Shown here one piece after another: positions 1 to 7,610 of a stretch of DNA of 7,610 nt. The position numbers and the translations under genes were made by a program. The first letter of the stretch is position 1; each line of letters opens with the position of its first letter. The notes beneath the pieces were generated by a model. It did no database searches and was not told where the DNA came from. It worked only from the letters and a program-made list of their open reading frames with translations. Origin of the DNA: Planctomycetaceae bacterium (GTDB lineage: Bacteria > Planctomycetota > Planctomycetia > Pirellulales > UBA1268); the NCBI GenBank assembly GCA_003488325.1, contig DNLZ01000111.1:13584-21193 (forward strand). Direction: 5' to 3'.

Positions 1-744
1 CTGCCGGCCGTCGTCCTCGCCGCCCTCTACGCGCTCGGAGTGGCCGTCGCGGCGCTGGTCGCGGCGGTGCTCTCCCGCACGCTGTTCCGTGGGCCGCCGC
101 AGCCGTTCGTCATGGAACTGCCGCCCTGGCGCTGGCCGCGCGCCGCGGTCGTCCTCGAGCGGGTCCGGGAGGCTTCCTGGTCCTTCATCGCCAACGCCGG
201 CACGCTGATCCTCGCGATGAGCATCGTGGTCTGGGCGCTCGGCAGCTATCCGGCGCCGGTCCTGCCGGACGGCGGTGCCGGCCTCACCGAGGCCGAGGTG
301 CGCGGCGAATCGCTGCGGCAGAGCGCGCTGGGTCGGGCGGGACGCTGGGTCGAGCCGGTCGTGCGACCGCTGGGATGGGACTGGCGGATCGGCTGCGCGG
401 CGATCGCGAGCTTCCCGGCCCGCGAGGTGGTGCTCGGCACGCTCGCGGTGATCTACAACCTCGGGGACGTCGACCCGGGTGACGACGAGGGCGGCTCCGC
501 ACTCGTCCGCAGGCTGCGTGCCGCCACGTGGGACGGCACCGACCGCCCCGTGTTCACGCTGCCCGTGGCGCTGTCGATCATGGTCTTCTTCGCCCTCTGC
601 GCGCAGTGCGCGAGCACGCTCGTCGTCATCGGCCGCGAGACCGGGTCGTGGCTGTGGCCGGTGGCCGTCTTCGTCACGATGACCGCCCTGGCATGGTTCG
701 CCGCGTGCGCCATCTATCGGCTCGGCACGGCTCTCGGCTGGTGA
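1..744 (+). CDS. feoB: Ferrous iron transport protein B (FeoB), C-terminal part, cut by the window edge
   Basis: This is the last 247 residues of the Feo Fe(II) permease of the cytoplasmic membrane. The reading frame is open from base 1, so the N-terminal G domain and the first membrane segments lie outside the window. Visible FeoB landmarks, numbered from the edge, are TLFRGPPQPFVMELPPWRWP near 29-48, then WSFIANAGTLILAMSIVVW, then DWRIGCAAIASFPAREVVLG (the second Gate half) and GRETGSWLWP. Hydrophobic stretches near 2-25, 60-78, 125-150 and 182-243 fit the C-terminal transmembrane core. The segment FALCAQCASTL carries two cysteines three residues apart, where many FeoB proteins have a single PCVATL-type cysteine. 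These may take part in the iron path (inference). The gene ends in TGA and is followed 20 bases later by a small membrane-protein gene, a usual Feo arrangement. Identity is secure. Confidence 0.95.
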   Translation: MPAVVLAALYALGVAVAALVAAVLSRTLFRGPPQPFVMELPPWRWPRAAVVLERVREASWSFIANAGTLILAMSIVVWALGSYPAPVLPDGGAGLTEAEVRGESLRQSALGRAGRWVEPVVRPLGWDWRIGCAAIASFPAREVVLGTLAVIYNLGDVDPGDDEGGSALVRRLRAATWDGTDRPVFTLPVALSIMVFFALCAQCASTLVVIGRETGSWLWPVAVFVTMTALAWFAACAIYRLGTALGW

Positions 745-764
745 GCGGGAACGGGGAACGTGGG

Positions 765-965
765 ATGCAGGATCTGCTCGCCCTCGCGATCGCGGTCCTG
801 GCCGCCGGGTGGCTCGTGCGCACGCTCGCCCGTCGGCTCGTGACTCCGTCGTGCCGGCCCGCCGACGACGGCTTCGTGCCGATCGACGTGCTCTCCCGGG
901 CGCCGCACGGTCGGGCATCCGACCCGCCGACCGGACGCACGACCGGCCCGGGCGGTCGTCAGTAG
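765..965 (+). CDS. Small single-pass membrane protein downstream of feoB
   Basis: A 66-residue protein beginning 20 bases after the feoB stop, with a purine-rich GGGG stretch about eight bases before the ATG. Residues 3-19 (DLLALAIAVLAAGWLVR) form one membrane helix, followed by a basic cluster (RTLARRL) and a polar, Gly/Pro/Arg-rich tail. Position and layout match the FeoB-associated Cys-rich membrane proteins that often follow feoB. Those normally carry several cysteines just after the helix, whereas this one has a single Cys30 (TPSCRPADDG). The segment FVPIDVL (37-43) looks like a conserved end point, after which the tail could be a drifted extension. Its last 7 bases overlap the 3' end of the convergent apt gene. 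Function is inferred only from position and topology. It could also be an unrelated small protein, or a decayed family member. Confidence 0.6.
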   Translation: MQDLLALAIAVLAAGWLVRTLARRLVTPSCRPADDGFVPIDVLSRAPHGRASDPPTGRTTGPGGRQ

Positions 966-1471
966 ACGAGGACGCTCTCGACGCGATGCGGCGCGAGCCG
1001 CGCCCGTCCCCCGAGCGGCGCGATCTCGACCAGGAACGACGCCCCCACGACCGTGCCTCCAGCCGTCTCGACCAGTCGCATGCACGCCGCCGCCGTGCCG
1101 CCCGTGGCGAGCACGTCGTCGATCACGAGCACGCGGGACGAGCGCGGCAGCACGCCCGCATGCATCTCCAGCCTGTCCCGCCCGTATTCGAGCTCGTACT
1201 CGTGGGCGATGGTGGCGGCCGGCAGCTTCCCCGGCTTGCGCACCGGGATCACCCCGACGCCGAGCTCCAGCGCGACGGGTGCCGCGAAGAGGAATCCGCG
1301 GGCCTCGATGGCGGCCACGGCATCGAGCCGCTCGTTCCGCCAGGGCTCGACGAGCCGGTCGATCGCGTCGGTGAGCGCGGCGGGATCGGCGAGCAGCGGT
1401 GTGATGTCGCGAAAGAGGATGCCCGGCTTGGGAAAGTCGGGCACGGCGCGGATGTGACGGGCGAGATCCAT
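959..1471 (-). CDS. apt: Adenine phosphoribosyltransferase
   Basis: A cytoplasmic purine-salvage enzyme that converts adenine and PRPP to AMP and pyrophosphate. The 170-residue product has the usual APRT length. The N-terminal DFPKPGILFRDITPLLADP (12-30) is the adenine-binding signature region, EARGFLFAAPVA (56-67) and VRKPGKLP (77-84) follow, and VLVIDDVLATGGTA (114-127) is the PRPP-binding loop with its paired aspartates. The ATG at 1471 was chosen because known APRTs begin with similar MDL-type starts just before the helix. The frame stays open upstream to an ATG at 1564, which would add 31 low-complexity Pro/Arg/Ala residues with no family counterpart. A GGAG lies 12 bases upstream of the chosen start, which is a long spacing. 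The gene lies 112 bases downstream of the sigma factor gene on the same strand and may be co-transcribed with it. Its stop overlaps the end of the convergent gene downstream of feoB. Confidence 0.93.
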   Translation of the reverse strand: MDLARHIRAVPDFPKPGILFRDITPLLADPAALTDAIDRLVEPWRNERLDAVAAIEARGFLFAAPVALELGVGVIPVRKPGKLPAATIAHEYELEYGRDRLEMHAGVLPRSSRVLVIDDVLATGGTAAACMRLVETAGGTVVGASFLVEIAPLGGRARLAPHRVESVLVY

Positions 1472-1565
1472 CGCTTCAAAGGGCTCCAGCGGGCGTGGTG
1501 CCGTCGCGCTTCCCACCGGCCGAGCGCCCCGACGACGGCCGGCCGGGGCGGTGGGCGTCGTCATG

Positions 1566-1582
1566 GCCCGACGGGCTCGGGC
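1566..1582 (-). terminator. Short GC hairpin just after the sigma factor stop codon
   Basis: On the - strand the six-base arms GCCCGA and TCGGGC flank a five-base loop, starting two bases after the sigma factor stop codon. No T-run follows. It could be a weak terminator, a processing or attenuation element between the sigma factor and apt, or chance in GC-rich DNA. Confidence 0.2.
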
Positions 1583-1583
1583 G

Positions 1584-2453
1584 TCACGCGCCCCGACGCA
1601 GGGTCACGCTGGCCGTCCGCACCCCGTCGATCTCGAGCGCCAGCGACGCGAGCGTCTCGCTCTCGATCTGACGGACGCGCTCACGGGTGAGCCCCAGCAC
1701 GCCGCCGATCTCCTTGAGCGTCATCGGCTCGCCACCGCCGATGCCGAACCGCAGCCGGATGATCGTCGCGGCCCGCTCGTCGAGCTGGTCGATGCGTCGC
1801 AGCACGTGCCGCAGCGTGTCGGCGTCGAGCAGGACCTCGGCCGGACACTTCGCGCTCTCGTCGCGGATGAGCTCGCCGAGCGACCAGCCACCCTCGCTCT
1901 GCTCGGTCTGCGGGCCCGCCTGGTGCACGTGGATCGCCTTCTTGATGATCGGCAGCTTCTTGCGGGCCAGTCCGAGGCTGCGGGCCACCTCCTCCGCCGT
2001 CGGGACGCGGCCGAGCGCGTCGGTGAGTCGCAGCGTCGCCCGCCGCCACTTCGACAGCAGCTCGACCATGTAGGCCGGGATGCGGATCGTCTTGCCCGAG
2101 TTGATCAGCGCCCGCTTGATCGACTGCTTGATCCAGTAGCTCGCGTACGTGCTGAACCGGGTTCCGACCCCCGGATCGAAGCCCTCGACCGCCCGCAGCA
2201 GACCGAGGTTGCCCTCCTCGATCAGGTCGGGCAGGGGCAGCCCGCGATTGGCGTAGCCGCGGGCGATGTTGACGACCAGCCGGAGGTTGGCCCGCACCAT
2301 GTGGTCGCGTGCCAGGGCGTCCCCGCGGGCGATCGCGTGGGCGAGGGACTTCTCCTCGTCGGCGGTGAGGAGCGACGTCTCGTTGATCTCCCGGAGGTAG
2401 GTCTCGAGCGGGTTCTGCACGGCGGACGCGGGCTTGCGGCGACGGCTGGGCAT
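1584..2453 (-). CDS. RpoD-like sigma-70 family RNA polymerase sigma factor
   Basis: This is a primary-like or group 2 sigma factor of 289 residues that would direct core RNA polymerase to -35/-10 promoters. Region 1.2 is at about 13-45 (NPLETYLREINETSLLTADEE). Region 2 is at about 52-122 and includes NLRLVVNIARGYANRG, LIEEGNLGLLRAVEGFDP and TRFSTYASYWIKQSIKRAL. Region 3 spans about 127-200. Region 4 is at about 217-272, with the helix-turn-helix LKEIGGVLGLTRERVRQIES. Region 1.1 and the long non-conserved insert of housekeeping RpoD are absent, so the protein is much shorter than a typical proteobacterial RpoD. The ATG at 2453 (MPSRRRKPAS) is preferred. The frame is open for 67 more codons upstream, but these are low-complexity and run into the hairpin at 2644-2677. 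A GGAG lies 13 bases before the start. I cannot tell from the window whether it is the main vegetative sigma or one of several paralogues. Confidence 0.92.
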   Translation of the reverse strand: MPSRRRKPASAVQNPLETYLREINETSLLTADEEKSLAHAIARGDALARDHMVRANLRLVVNIARGYANRGLPLPDLIEEGNLGLLRAVEGFDPGVGTRFSTYASYWIKQSIKRALINSGKTIRIPAYMVELLSKWRRATLRLTDALGRVPTAEEVARSLGLARKKLPIIKKAIHVHQAGPQTEQSEGGWSLGELIRDESAKCPAEVLLDADTLRHVLRRIDQLDERAATIIRLRFGIGGGEPMTLKEIGGVLGLTRERVRQIESETLASLALEIDGVRTASVTLRRGA

Positions 2454-2552
2454 GGGTGCGACGATGCTCCGGACGACGGGAAACGAGGCGATGGGTCGCG
2501 CGGCACACGGACCGCGGCGGCGAAACGAGACCGGCCGAACCGGCACACGCAC

Positions 2553-2581
2553 AGTATCGGCGGCCCGCTCCGGCGACTCGA
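2553..2581 (-). promoter_or_regulatory. Possible sigma-70 promoter upstream of the sigma factor gene
   Basis: On the - strand a TCGAGT (2581-2576) and a GATACT (2558-2553) are separated by 17 bases. The second matches the -10 consensus at four of six positions and the first matches the -35 at only three. GATACT is one of few A/T-containing hexamers in this gap. It would give a leader of roughly 90 bases before the sigma factor start at 2453. Such matches are common by chance, so this is a weak candidate. Confidence 0.17.
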
Positions 2582-2643
2582 CCGACGCCGTCGAGAAGGC
2601 GGACCGTGCGGAGCGTGCCGTGTGCGCCGGCTGGAACGGTCGA

Positions 2644-2677
2644 TCCGCCACCACCGCCCGCAGGCGGTGGTGGCGGA
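2644..2677 (-). terminator. Perfect 15-bp hairpin with a UGCG tetraloop between the YidB-like gene and the sigma factor gene
   Basis: The arms 2644-2658 and 2663-2677 are exact inverted complements, with a four-base loop at 2659-2662. Read on the - strand, in the direction of the flanking genes, the loop is TGCG closed by a C-G pair. This is the UNCG tetraloop class, known for unusually stable RNA hairpins. It starts 46 bases after the YidB-like stop and ends about 190 bases before the sigma factor start. No T-run follows, so it is not a classical intrinsic terminator. A terminator without a U-tract, or a 3'-end stabilising or processing hairpin, fits the position. The surrounding 269-base gap holds no credible gene. 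Confidence 0.5.
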
Positions 2678-2722
2678 GACCTGTGCCGACGAGCGGCCCT
2701 CCTGCGCCGCGTGTGGCGTCGC

Positions 2723-3139
2723 TCAGCGACGACCCGCGATCTGGCCCTGCGGCGTCAGCTCGTCAATGATCTTGGGGATGTAACGGCTGAGCACCTCGGC
2801 GAGCTGCTCCCGGTCGATGCCGCGGGGCTTCGCGATCTGCTCGAGCTCGCGCTGGCCGAAGACATCCTCGATCTGCCGTCGATCGACCGGCTTGTTCGGG
2901 CCGGTGCGCACCCACGAGTCGACCTGCTCCCGCATCCCCTTCTCCTCGAACTGCCGCACGACGTCCGGAAGTTTCGACGCGCTGCCGCCGCCGAAGATCT
3001 GCGTGAGGATGTCATTGAGGTCGCCGGGTGAGGGCATGCCCGCCGGCGGCTGCTGGGGCTGACGCTGCTGGGGCGCGGGTGCCGGCTGGGCTCCGGCGCC
3101 CTGGATCACCTGCTTGAGGATCTCGCCGAGAATGTCCAT
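2723..3139 (-). CDS. YidB-like (DUF937 family) protein of unknown function
   Basis: A 138-residue soluble protein related to Escherichia coli YidB. An N-terminal amphipathic segment, MDILGEILKQVIQGAG (1-16), is followed by a Pro/Gln/Ala-rich linker (about 17-38). A second short helical segment, LNDILTQIFGGG (41-52), comes next. The conserved domain contains VDSWVRTGPNKPVDRRQIEDVFG (73-95) and LSRYIPKIIDELTPQGQI (117-134), both hallmark stretches of this family. No signal peptide or membrane helix is visible. The ATG at 3139 is chosen because family members begin with short M-x-[IL]-L starts. An in-frame ATG 12 codons upstream would add a basic, non-conserved stretch. A GAGAGAGG purine run lies 12 bases before the start. 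It follows the response regulator after 107 bases and precedes the sigma factor on the same strand. The biochemical function of the family is not known to me. Confidence 0.85.
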   Translation of the reverse strand: MDILGEILKQVIQGAGAQPAPAPQQRQPQQPPAGMPSPGDLNDILTQIFGGGSASKLPDVVRQFEEKGMREQVDSWVRTGPNKPVDRRQIEDVFGQRELEQIAKPRGIDREQLAEVLSRYIPKIIDELTPQGQIAGRR

Positions 3140-3214
3140 GAAAAACGATCGCCTCTCTCGTGGGAAGGAAGTCACGGTGGAACGGAACGCTCGAAGAGTC
3201 TATGGAGGCCGCGC

Positions 3215-3240
3215 GACCGGGGAAAGCACCCGGGGCGGTC
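3215..3240 (-). terminator. Weak GC hairpin just downstream of the response regulator stop
   Basis: Seven bases past the response regulator stop codon on the - strand, GACCG and CGGTC (3240-3236 and 3219-3215) can pair. An alternative, partly exclusive CCGGG/CCCGG stem (3233-3229 with 3221-3217) lies inside. There is no T-run after it. The position would suit transcription termination of the two-component operon, but the stem is short and the base composition makes chance pairing likely. Confidence 0.2.
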
Positions 3241-3246
3241 CACGCG

Positions 3247-4670
<1,424 letters not shown>

Positions 4671-4674
<4 letters not shown>

Positions 4675-6113
4675 GTCGCGCTCCCCACGATCGTCGCCGC
4701 CGCCGCCCGCGGCAGCGTGATCGTGAATCGCGTGCGACCATCCCCACGCGCCCAGCTCAGGGCACCCCCGTGCCGCTCGGCCACGGTGCCGGCCACCGTC
4801 AGTCCCAGGCCGACGCCCTCCGGCTTGCCCGTGACGAACGGGTCGCCGAGCGTCGCGGCGAGTTCATGGGGCGGGCCGGGACCGTCGTCCTCGACCGTGA
4901 TCCGCACCGCCTCGTCGTCGCCGACGCCCTCGCCCACGATTCGCACGAGACCGTCCCGACCCGCGGCGTCGATCGCATTGAGCACGAGGTTCACAAGCGC
5001 GGCCCGCAAAGCCTCCGGATGCCCGGTGGTGCGCAGTCCGGGACGCACGGCGTGCTCGAGCCGCACCCCCACATGCTCGCACCGCGGCCCCACGAGACCG
5101 CCGACGCGCGCGACCAGGTCCGCCACATCGACGGTGACCGGCTCCGCTTCCTCCTGCCGACCGAGCGCGAGCAGCCCGCGGATCTCGGCGGCGACGACGT
5201 CGAGCTGGAGAATCGCCACCTGCAGGCTGTCATCCCCCGCATCGCCGCGCATCCCCGCGCGGTCGCCGTCCACGCCCCTCGCGGCGTGGCATCGACGGAG
5301 GTGGAGGTCGATCGCGAGGCGTGCGCCGGTGATGGCGTTGCGCAGCTCGTGGGCGAAGCCCGCGGCGAGCTGGCCGAGGAGCCGCTGCCGCTCACTCGCC
5401 ACGAGGCTCGACCGCAGCGACGCGAGCGTGCTGCTCAGGGAATCCACACCCTCGGCCAGCCGCACCACCTCGGCCGCGGGAGAGTCGCCCCGGTCCGTCG
5501 GCGCGAGCGTCGCCCCGAAATCACCACCGGCGATCCGCGCGACGTGCCGCTCCACCGTCCCGATCTGCCGACCGAGCCGCGTCGTCGCCGCCACGCCGAG
5601 GGGCACGAGGACCGCCAGCGTGCCCGCACCCACCGCGAGCACGGGCCAAATCGATTCGAGCGTGGTCACCCAGACGCTCTGCACCGGAGTGAGCACCACC
5701 ACCCGCTCGGGACGCACGCCGGTCGACCGCACGAGGCCGACCTCAACCGACTCACCGGCGACCGTCGCCGTGCCGCCCCCCCGCGCGACGAGCGCCTCCA
5801 GGGCCGGGGCGTCGATCGCCTGCGGCGGCAGCGTCGAGAGCCCCGGTCCGCTCCGCGACGTGTCCCAGACCACGAAGTGGCTGCCGGTGAGCCGGCAGAG
5901 GGTGTCGAGCACCTGCCGCGAGACGGCCACCCGCGACTCCCCGAGCGCGGCGGCCACCTGCTCCTGGCGAACCCGCGCCGCCTCGCGCGACCGGCGCACC
6001 GCGAGCCACGCCGCGAATCCCACGTTGGCGATCACCGCGGCGAGCACGAGGCCGACCGTCGGCAGCACGAGCTGCTGCGCGAGCGGGACAGCGGCGCGAC
6101 GACGGGAGCGCAT
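4671..6113 (-). CDS. Membrane sensor histidine kinase (NtrB/ZraS-like class), partner of the downstream regulator
   Basis: A 480-residue inner-membrane kinase. Transmembrane helix 1 is at about 14-39, an extracytoplasmic sensor region of roughly 110 residues follows, and helix 2 is at about 155-178. A HAMP-like linker spans about 178-232. The dimerisation domain has the H-box FAHELRNAITGARLAID with H255 as the expected phosphorylation site. The ATPase domain shows an N-box NLVLNAIDA (375-383), a G1 box VEDDGPG (407-413), PFVTGK (425-430), a G2 box GVGLGL (433-438) and a final FTITLP strand. A Gly/Asp/Arg-rich stretch (about 271-296) enlarges the hairpin loop of the dimerisation domain. The sensor region resembles nothing I can name, so the signal is unknown. 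The start at 6113 gives a basic N-terminus before helix 1, but no clear ribosome binding site precedes it. The gap to the upstream isomerase gene is 97 bases, with only a five-base hairpin at 6144-6156. Confidence 0.93.
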
Positions 6114-6209
6114 GCAGGGCGGTTTCGGAACGGGCGGCGCGAGACGGGATTCCCGTAGCGTACCTCGGGATCGGCGGGCCGCTCCTCGGGCTCTGCGGAC
6201 CGGTCGCGG

Positions 6210-7610
6210 TCAGAAGCGGAAGTACGCCCGCGCGTTGCCGCAGCAGACCGCCATGACGAGGTGGTCGAGCCAGTCGCCACGGTCGGGCAGCCGACCGGTC
6301 TCGACATCGGATCCCACGAGGTCGCAGAGGATACGGCGGAAATACTCGTGTCGGGGGTACGAGAGAAACGACCGTGAGTCGGTCACCATGCCGACGAAGC
6401 GCGACAACAGCCCGAAGTCGGAGAGCATGTTCATCTGCTCCCGCATCCCCCGTTCCTGATCGAGGAACCACCAGGCGCTGCCCCACTGGATCTTGCCGGG
6501 AATAGCGCCGTCCTGGAACGATCCGGGGAGCGCCGAGAAGAGCGCGTTGTCCGCCGGGTTGATGTTGTAGAGGATCGTGCGGCCGAGGCGGTCGTCGCGG
6601 GCGAGCGTGCCGAGCAGTCGCACGAGGCCCGGTCCCTGCCGGGCATCGCCGATCGTGTCGCAGCCGGCGTCGCCTCCGAGCCGCGCCGCGAGCAGCGGGT
6701 TGGGGTCGCGGAAGGGTCCCAGGTGCAGCTGCGTGACCCATCCTGCATCCGAATTGAGCCGGGCGACGAGGCCGACCAGCCAGGTCGCGAATCGTGCGGC
6801 ATCGGCGGCGTCCGCCGGCGTGCCGCCGATCGCGCGCTCCCAGATGCGTCGCGCCGTCTGGTCCGTCACCTCCTCGTCGACGAGCGACTCGACCCCGTGA
6901 TCGCTCGCCCGACACCCCGCGGCGGCGAAGTCGGCGTGGCGCCGCTGGAGCGCGGCGATCAGGCCCGTGAAGGTGTCCGCCCCCGCGCCGACCGTCTCGG
7001 AGAGCCGGCGCACCCAGGCCGTGAGCCGGTCCGGATGGCCCACCTTCGCGGCGGCGTCGGGCCGGAAGGTCGGCACGACGCGGGTCGCGATGCCCGCGCG
7101 GCGGATCGCGTCGTGCCAGACGAGCGGGTCGGCCGGATCGTCCGTCGTGCCCACGGCCTCGACCTTCATGAGCGCGAGGATGCCACGGGCCGAGAGCCGG
7201 CCGGTGGCGAGCTGACGATTCGCCTCGCGCCAGATCGCCTCCGCGGTGGACTCCTCGAGCAGCTCCTCGATGCCAAAGTGACGGCGGAGCTCGAGGTGGG
7301 TCCAGTGGAAGAGCGGATTGCGCAGCGTATGCGGCACCGTCCGGGCCCACGCCTGGAATTTCTCCCACGGCGTCGCGGAGCCGGTGACGAGGTCCTCGGG
7401 CACGCCGTCGGCCCGCAGGGCCCGCCACTTGTAATGGTCGCCCTCGAGCCACGCCGCATGGAGCGTGTCGAACTGCCGATCCTCGGCGATGTCGCGCGGC
7501 GACAGGTGGCAGTGGAAGTCGACGATCGGCTGCCGCGAGGCGACGCGGTGGTAGAGATCCGCGGCCCGATCACAGGAGAGGAGAAACGAGTCGTCGCAGA
7601 AGCGGGGTGG
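6210..7610 (-). CDS. uxaC: Uronate isomerase (glucuronate isomerase), missing only the first few residues
   Basis: This metal-dependent enzyme of the amidohydrolase superfamily interconverts D-glucuronate and D-fructuronate, and D-galacturonate and D-tagaturonate. It is the first step of bacterial hexuronate breakdown. The frame is open to the window edge and gives 466 residues, close to the normal full length of about 470, so only a short N-terminus is missing. Numbered from the edge, the metal-binding HxH is in VDFHCHLSPRDIAED (H33, H35). EGDHYKWRALR and TVPHTLRNPLFHWTHLELRR follow, then GTTDDP (154-159), FRPD (182-185), ILYNINPADN, GKIQWGSAWWF, TDSRSFLSY (410-418) and RHEYFRR (420-426). 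A GTG at 7403 could be mistaken for a start, but the conserved N-terminal motif upstream excludes it. No other hexuronate gene is visible here. The two-component genes follow on the same strand, and a functional link with them is only positional. Confidence 0.96.
   Translation of the reverse strand, partial: PPRFCDDSFLLSCDRAADLYHRVASRQPIVDFHCHLSPRDIAEDRQFDTLHAAWLEGDHYKWRALRADGVPEDLVTGSATPWEKFQAWARTVPHTLRNPLFHWTHLELRRHFGIEELLEESTAEAIWREANRQLATGRLSARGILALMKVEAVGTTDDPADPLVWHDAIRRAGIATRVVPTFRPDAAAKVGHPDRLTAWVRRLSETVGAGADTFTGLIAALQRRHADFAAAGCRASDHGVESLVDEEVTDQTARRIWERAIGGTPADAADAARFATWLVGLVARLNSDAGWVTQLHLGPFRDPNPLLAARLGGDAGCDTIGDARQGPGLVRLLGTLARDDRLGRTILYNINPADNALFSALPGSFQDGAIPGKIQWGSAWWFLDQERGMREQMNMLSDFGLLSRFVGMVTDSRSFLSYPRHEYFRRILCDLVGSDVETGRLPDRGDWLDHLVMAVCCGNARAYFRF

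Noticed and set aside
1551..2783. A 410-codon open frame on the + strand opposite the sigma factor gene
   Set aside because: It has no conserved motif, is rich in Arg, Asp and Leu as expected from reading the sigma gene backwards, and spans two gene boundaries on the other strand.
6114..6209. Search for a promoter or sigma-54 -24/-12 site between uxaC and the kinase gene
   Set aside because: I found no TGGC-N8-TGC type match and no convincing -10/-35 pair. The only structure is a five-base stem with a three-base loop at 6144-6156, too short to call.
5752..7452. A 566-codon open frame on the - strand overlapping the kinase and uronate isomerase genes in another frame
   Set aside because: It is an out-of-frame copy of the uxaC and kinase coding regions with Arg/Gly/Ala-rich composition. 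The correct frames carry the conserved residues, so this is a composition artefact rather than a fusion gene.

Overview
The window is very GC-rich, compact bacterial DNA with six recognisable protein genes plus one small membrane-protein gene. Two genes run on the + strand at the left edge and five on the - strand fill the rest. The organism is probably a planctomycete, perhaps of the Pirellulales. The basis is the short RpoD-like sigma factor without region 1.1 (with NPLETYLREI and TLKEIGGVLGLTRERVRQIESETL signatures), the FeoB variant with a CAQC segment, the YidB/DUF937-type protein and the overall composition. This assignment is from memory of family sequences and is not proven.

Left region (1-965, + strand): the 3' end of feoB, the ferrous iron permease, is followed 20 bases later by a 66-residue single-pass membrane protein. 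That protein sits where FeoB-associated small Cys-rich proteins usually lie, but it keeps only one cysteine. Its stop overlaps the end of the convergent apt gene by 7 bases, so there is no room for a conventional terminator between them.

Middle region (959-3139, - strand): reading in the direction of transcription there is a YidB-like (DUF937) protein, an intergenic segment with a perfect 15-bp hairpin, a 289-residue sigma-70 family factor, and adenine phosphoribosyltransferase (purine salvage).

Right region (3247-7610, - strand): a uronate isomerase (uxaC), almost complete and missing only a few N-terminal residues at the window edge. It is followed by a membrane histidine kinase and a sigma-54-dependent NtrC-type response regulator. 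Kinase and regulator overlap by an ATGA and are clearly one translationally coupled two-component system. Whether that system senses or controls hexuronate use is not shown by the sequence.

Most of the window is ordinary core metabolism and regulation. I see no CRISPR array, no insertion sequence, no tRNA or rRNA and no defence system. The observations most worth a second look are the strong UNCG-loop hairpin at 2644-2677, the GSFSGA variant of the sigma-54 contact loop, the Gly/Asp/Arg-rich insertion in the kinase dimerisation domain, the Cys-poor FeoB partner and the convergent gene overlap.
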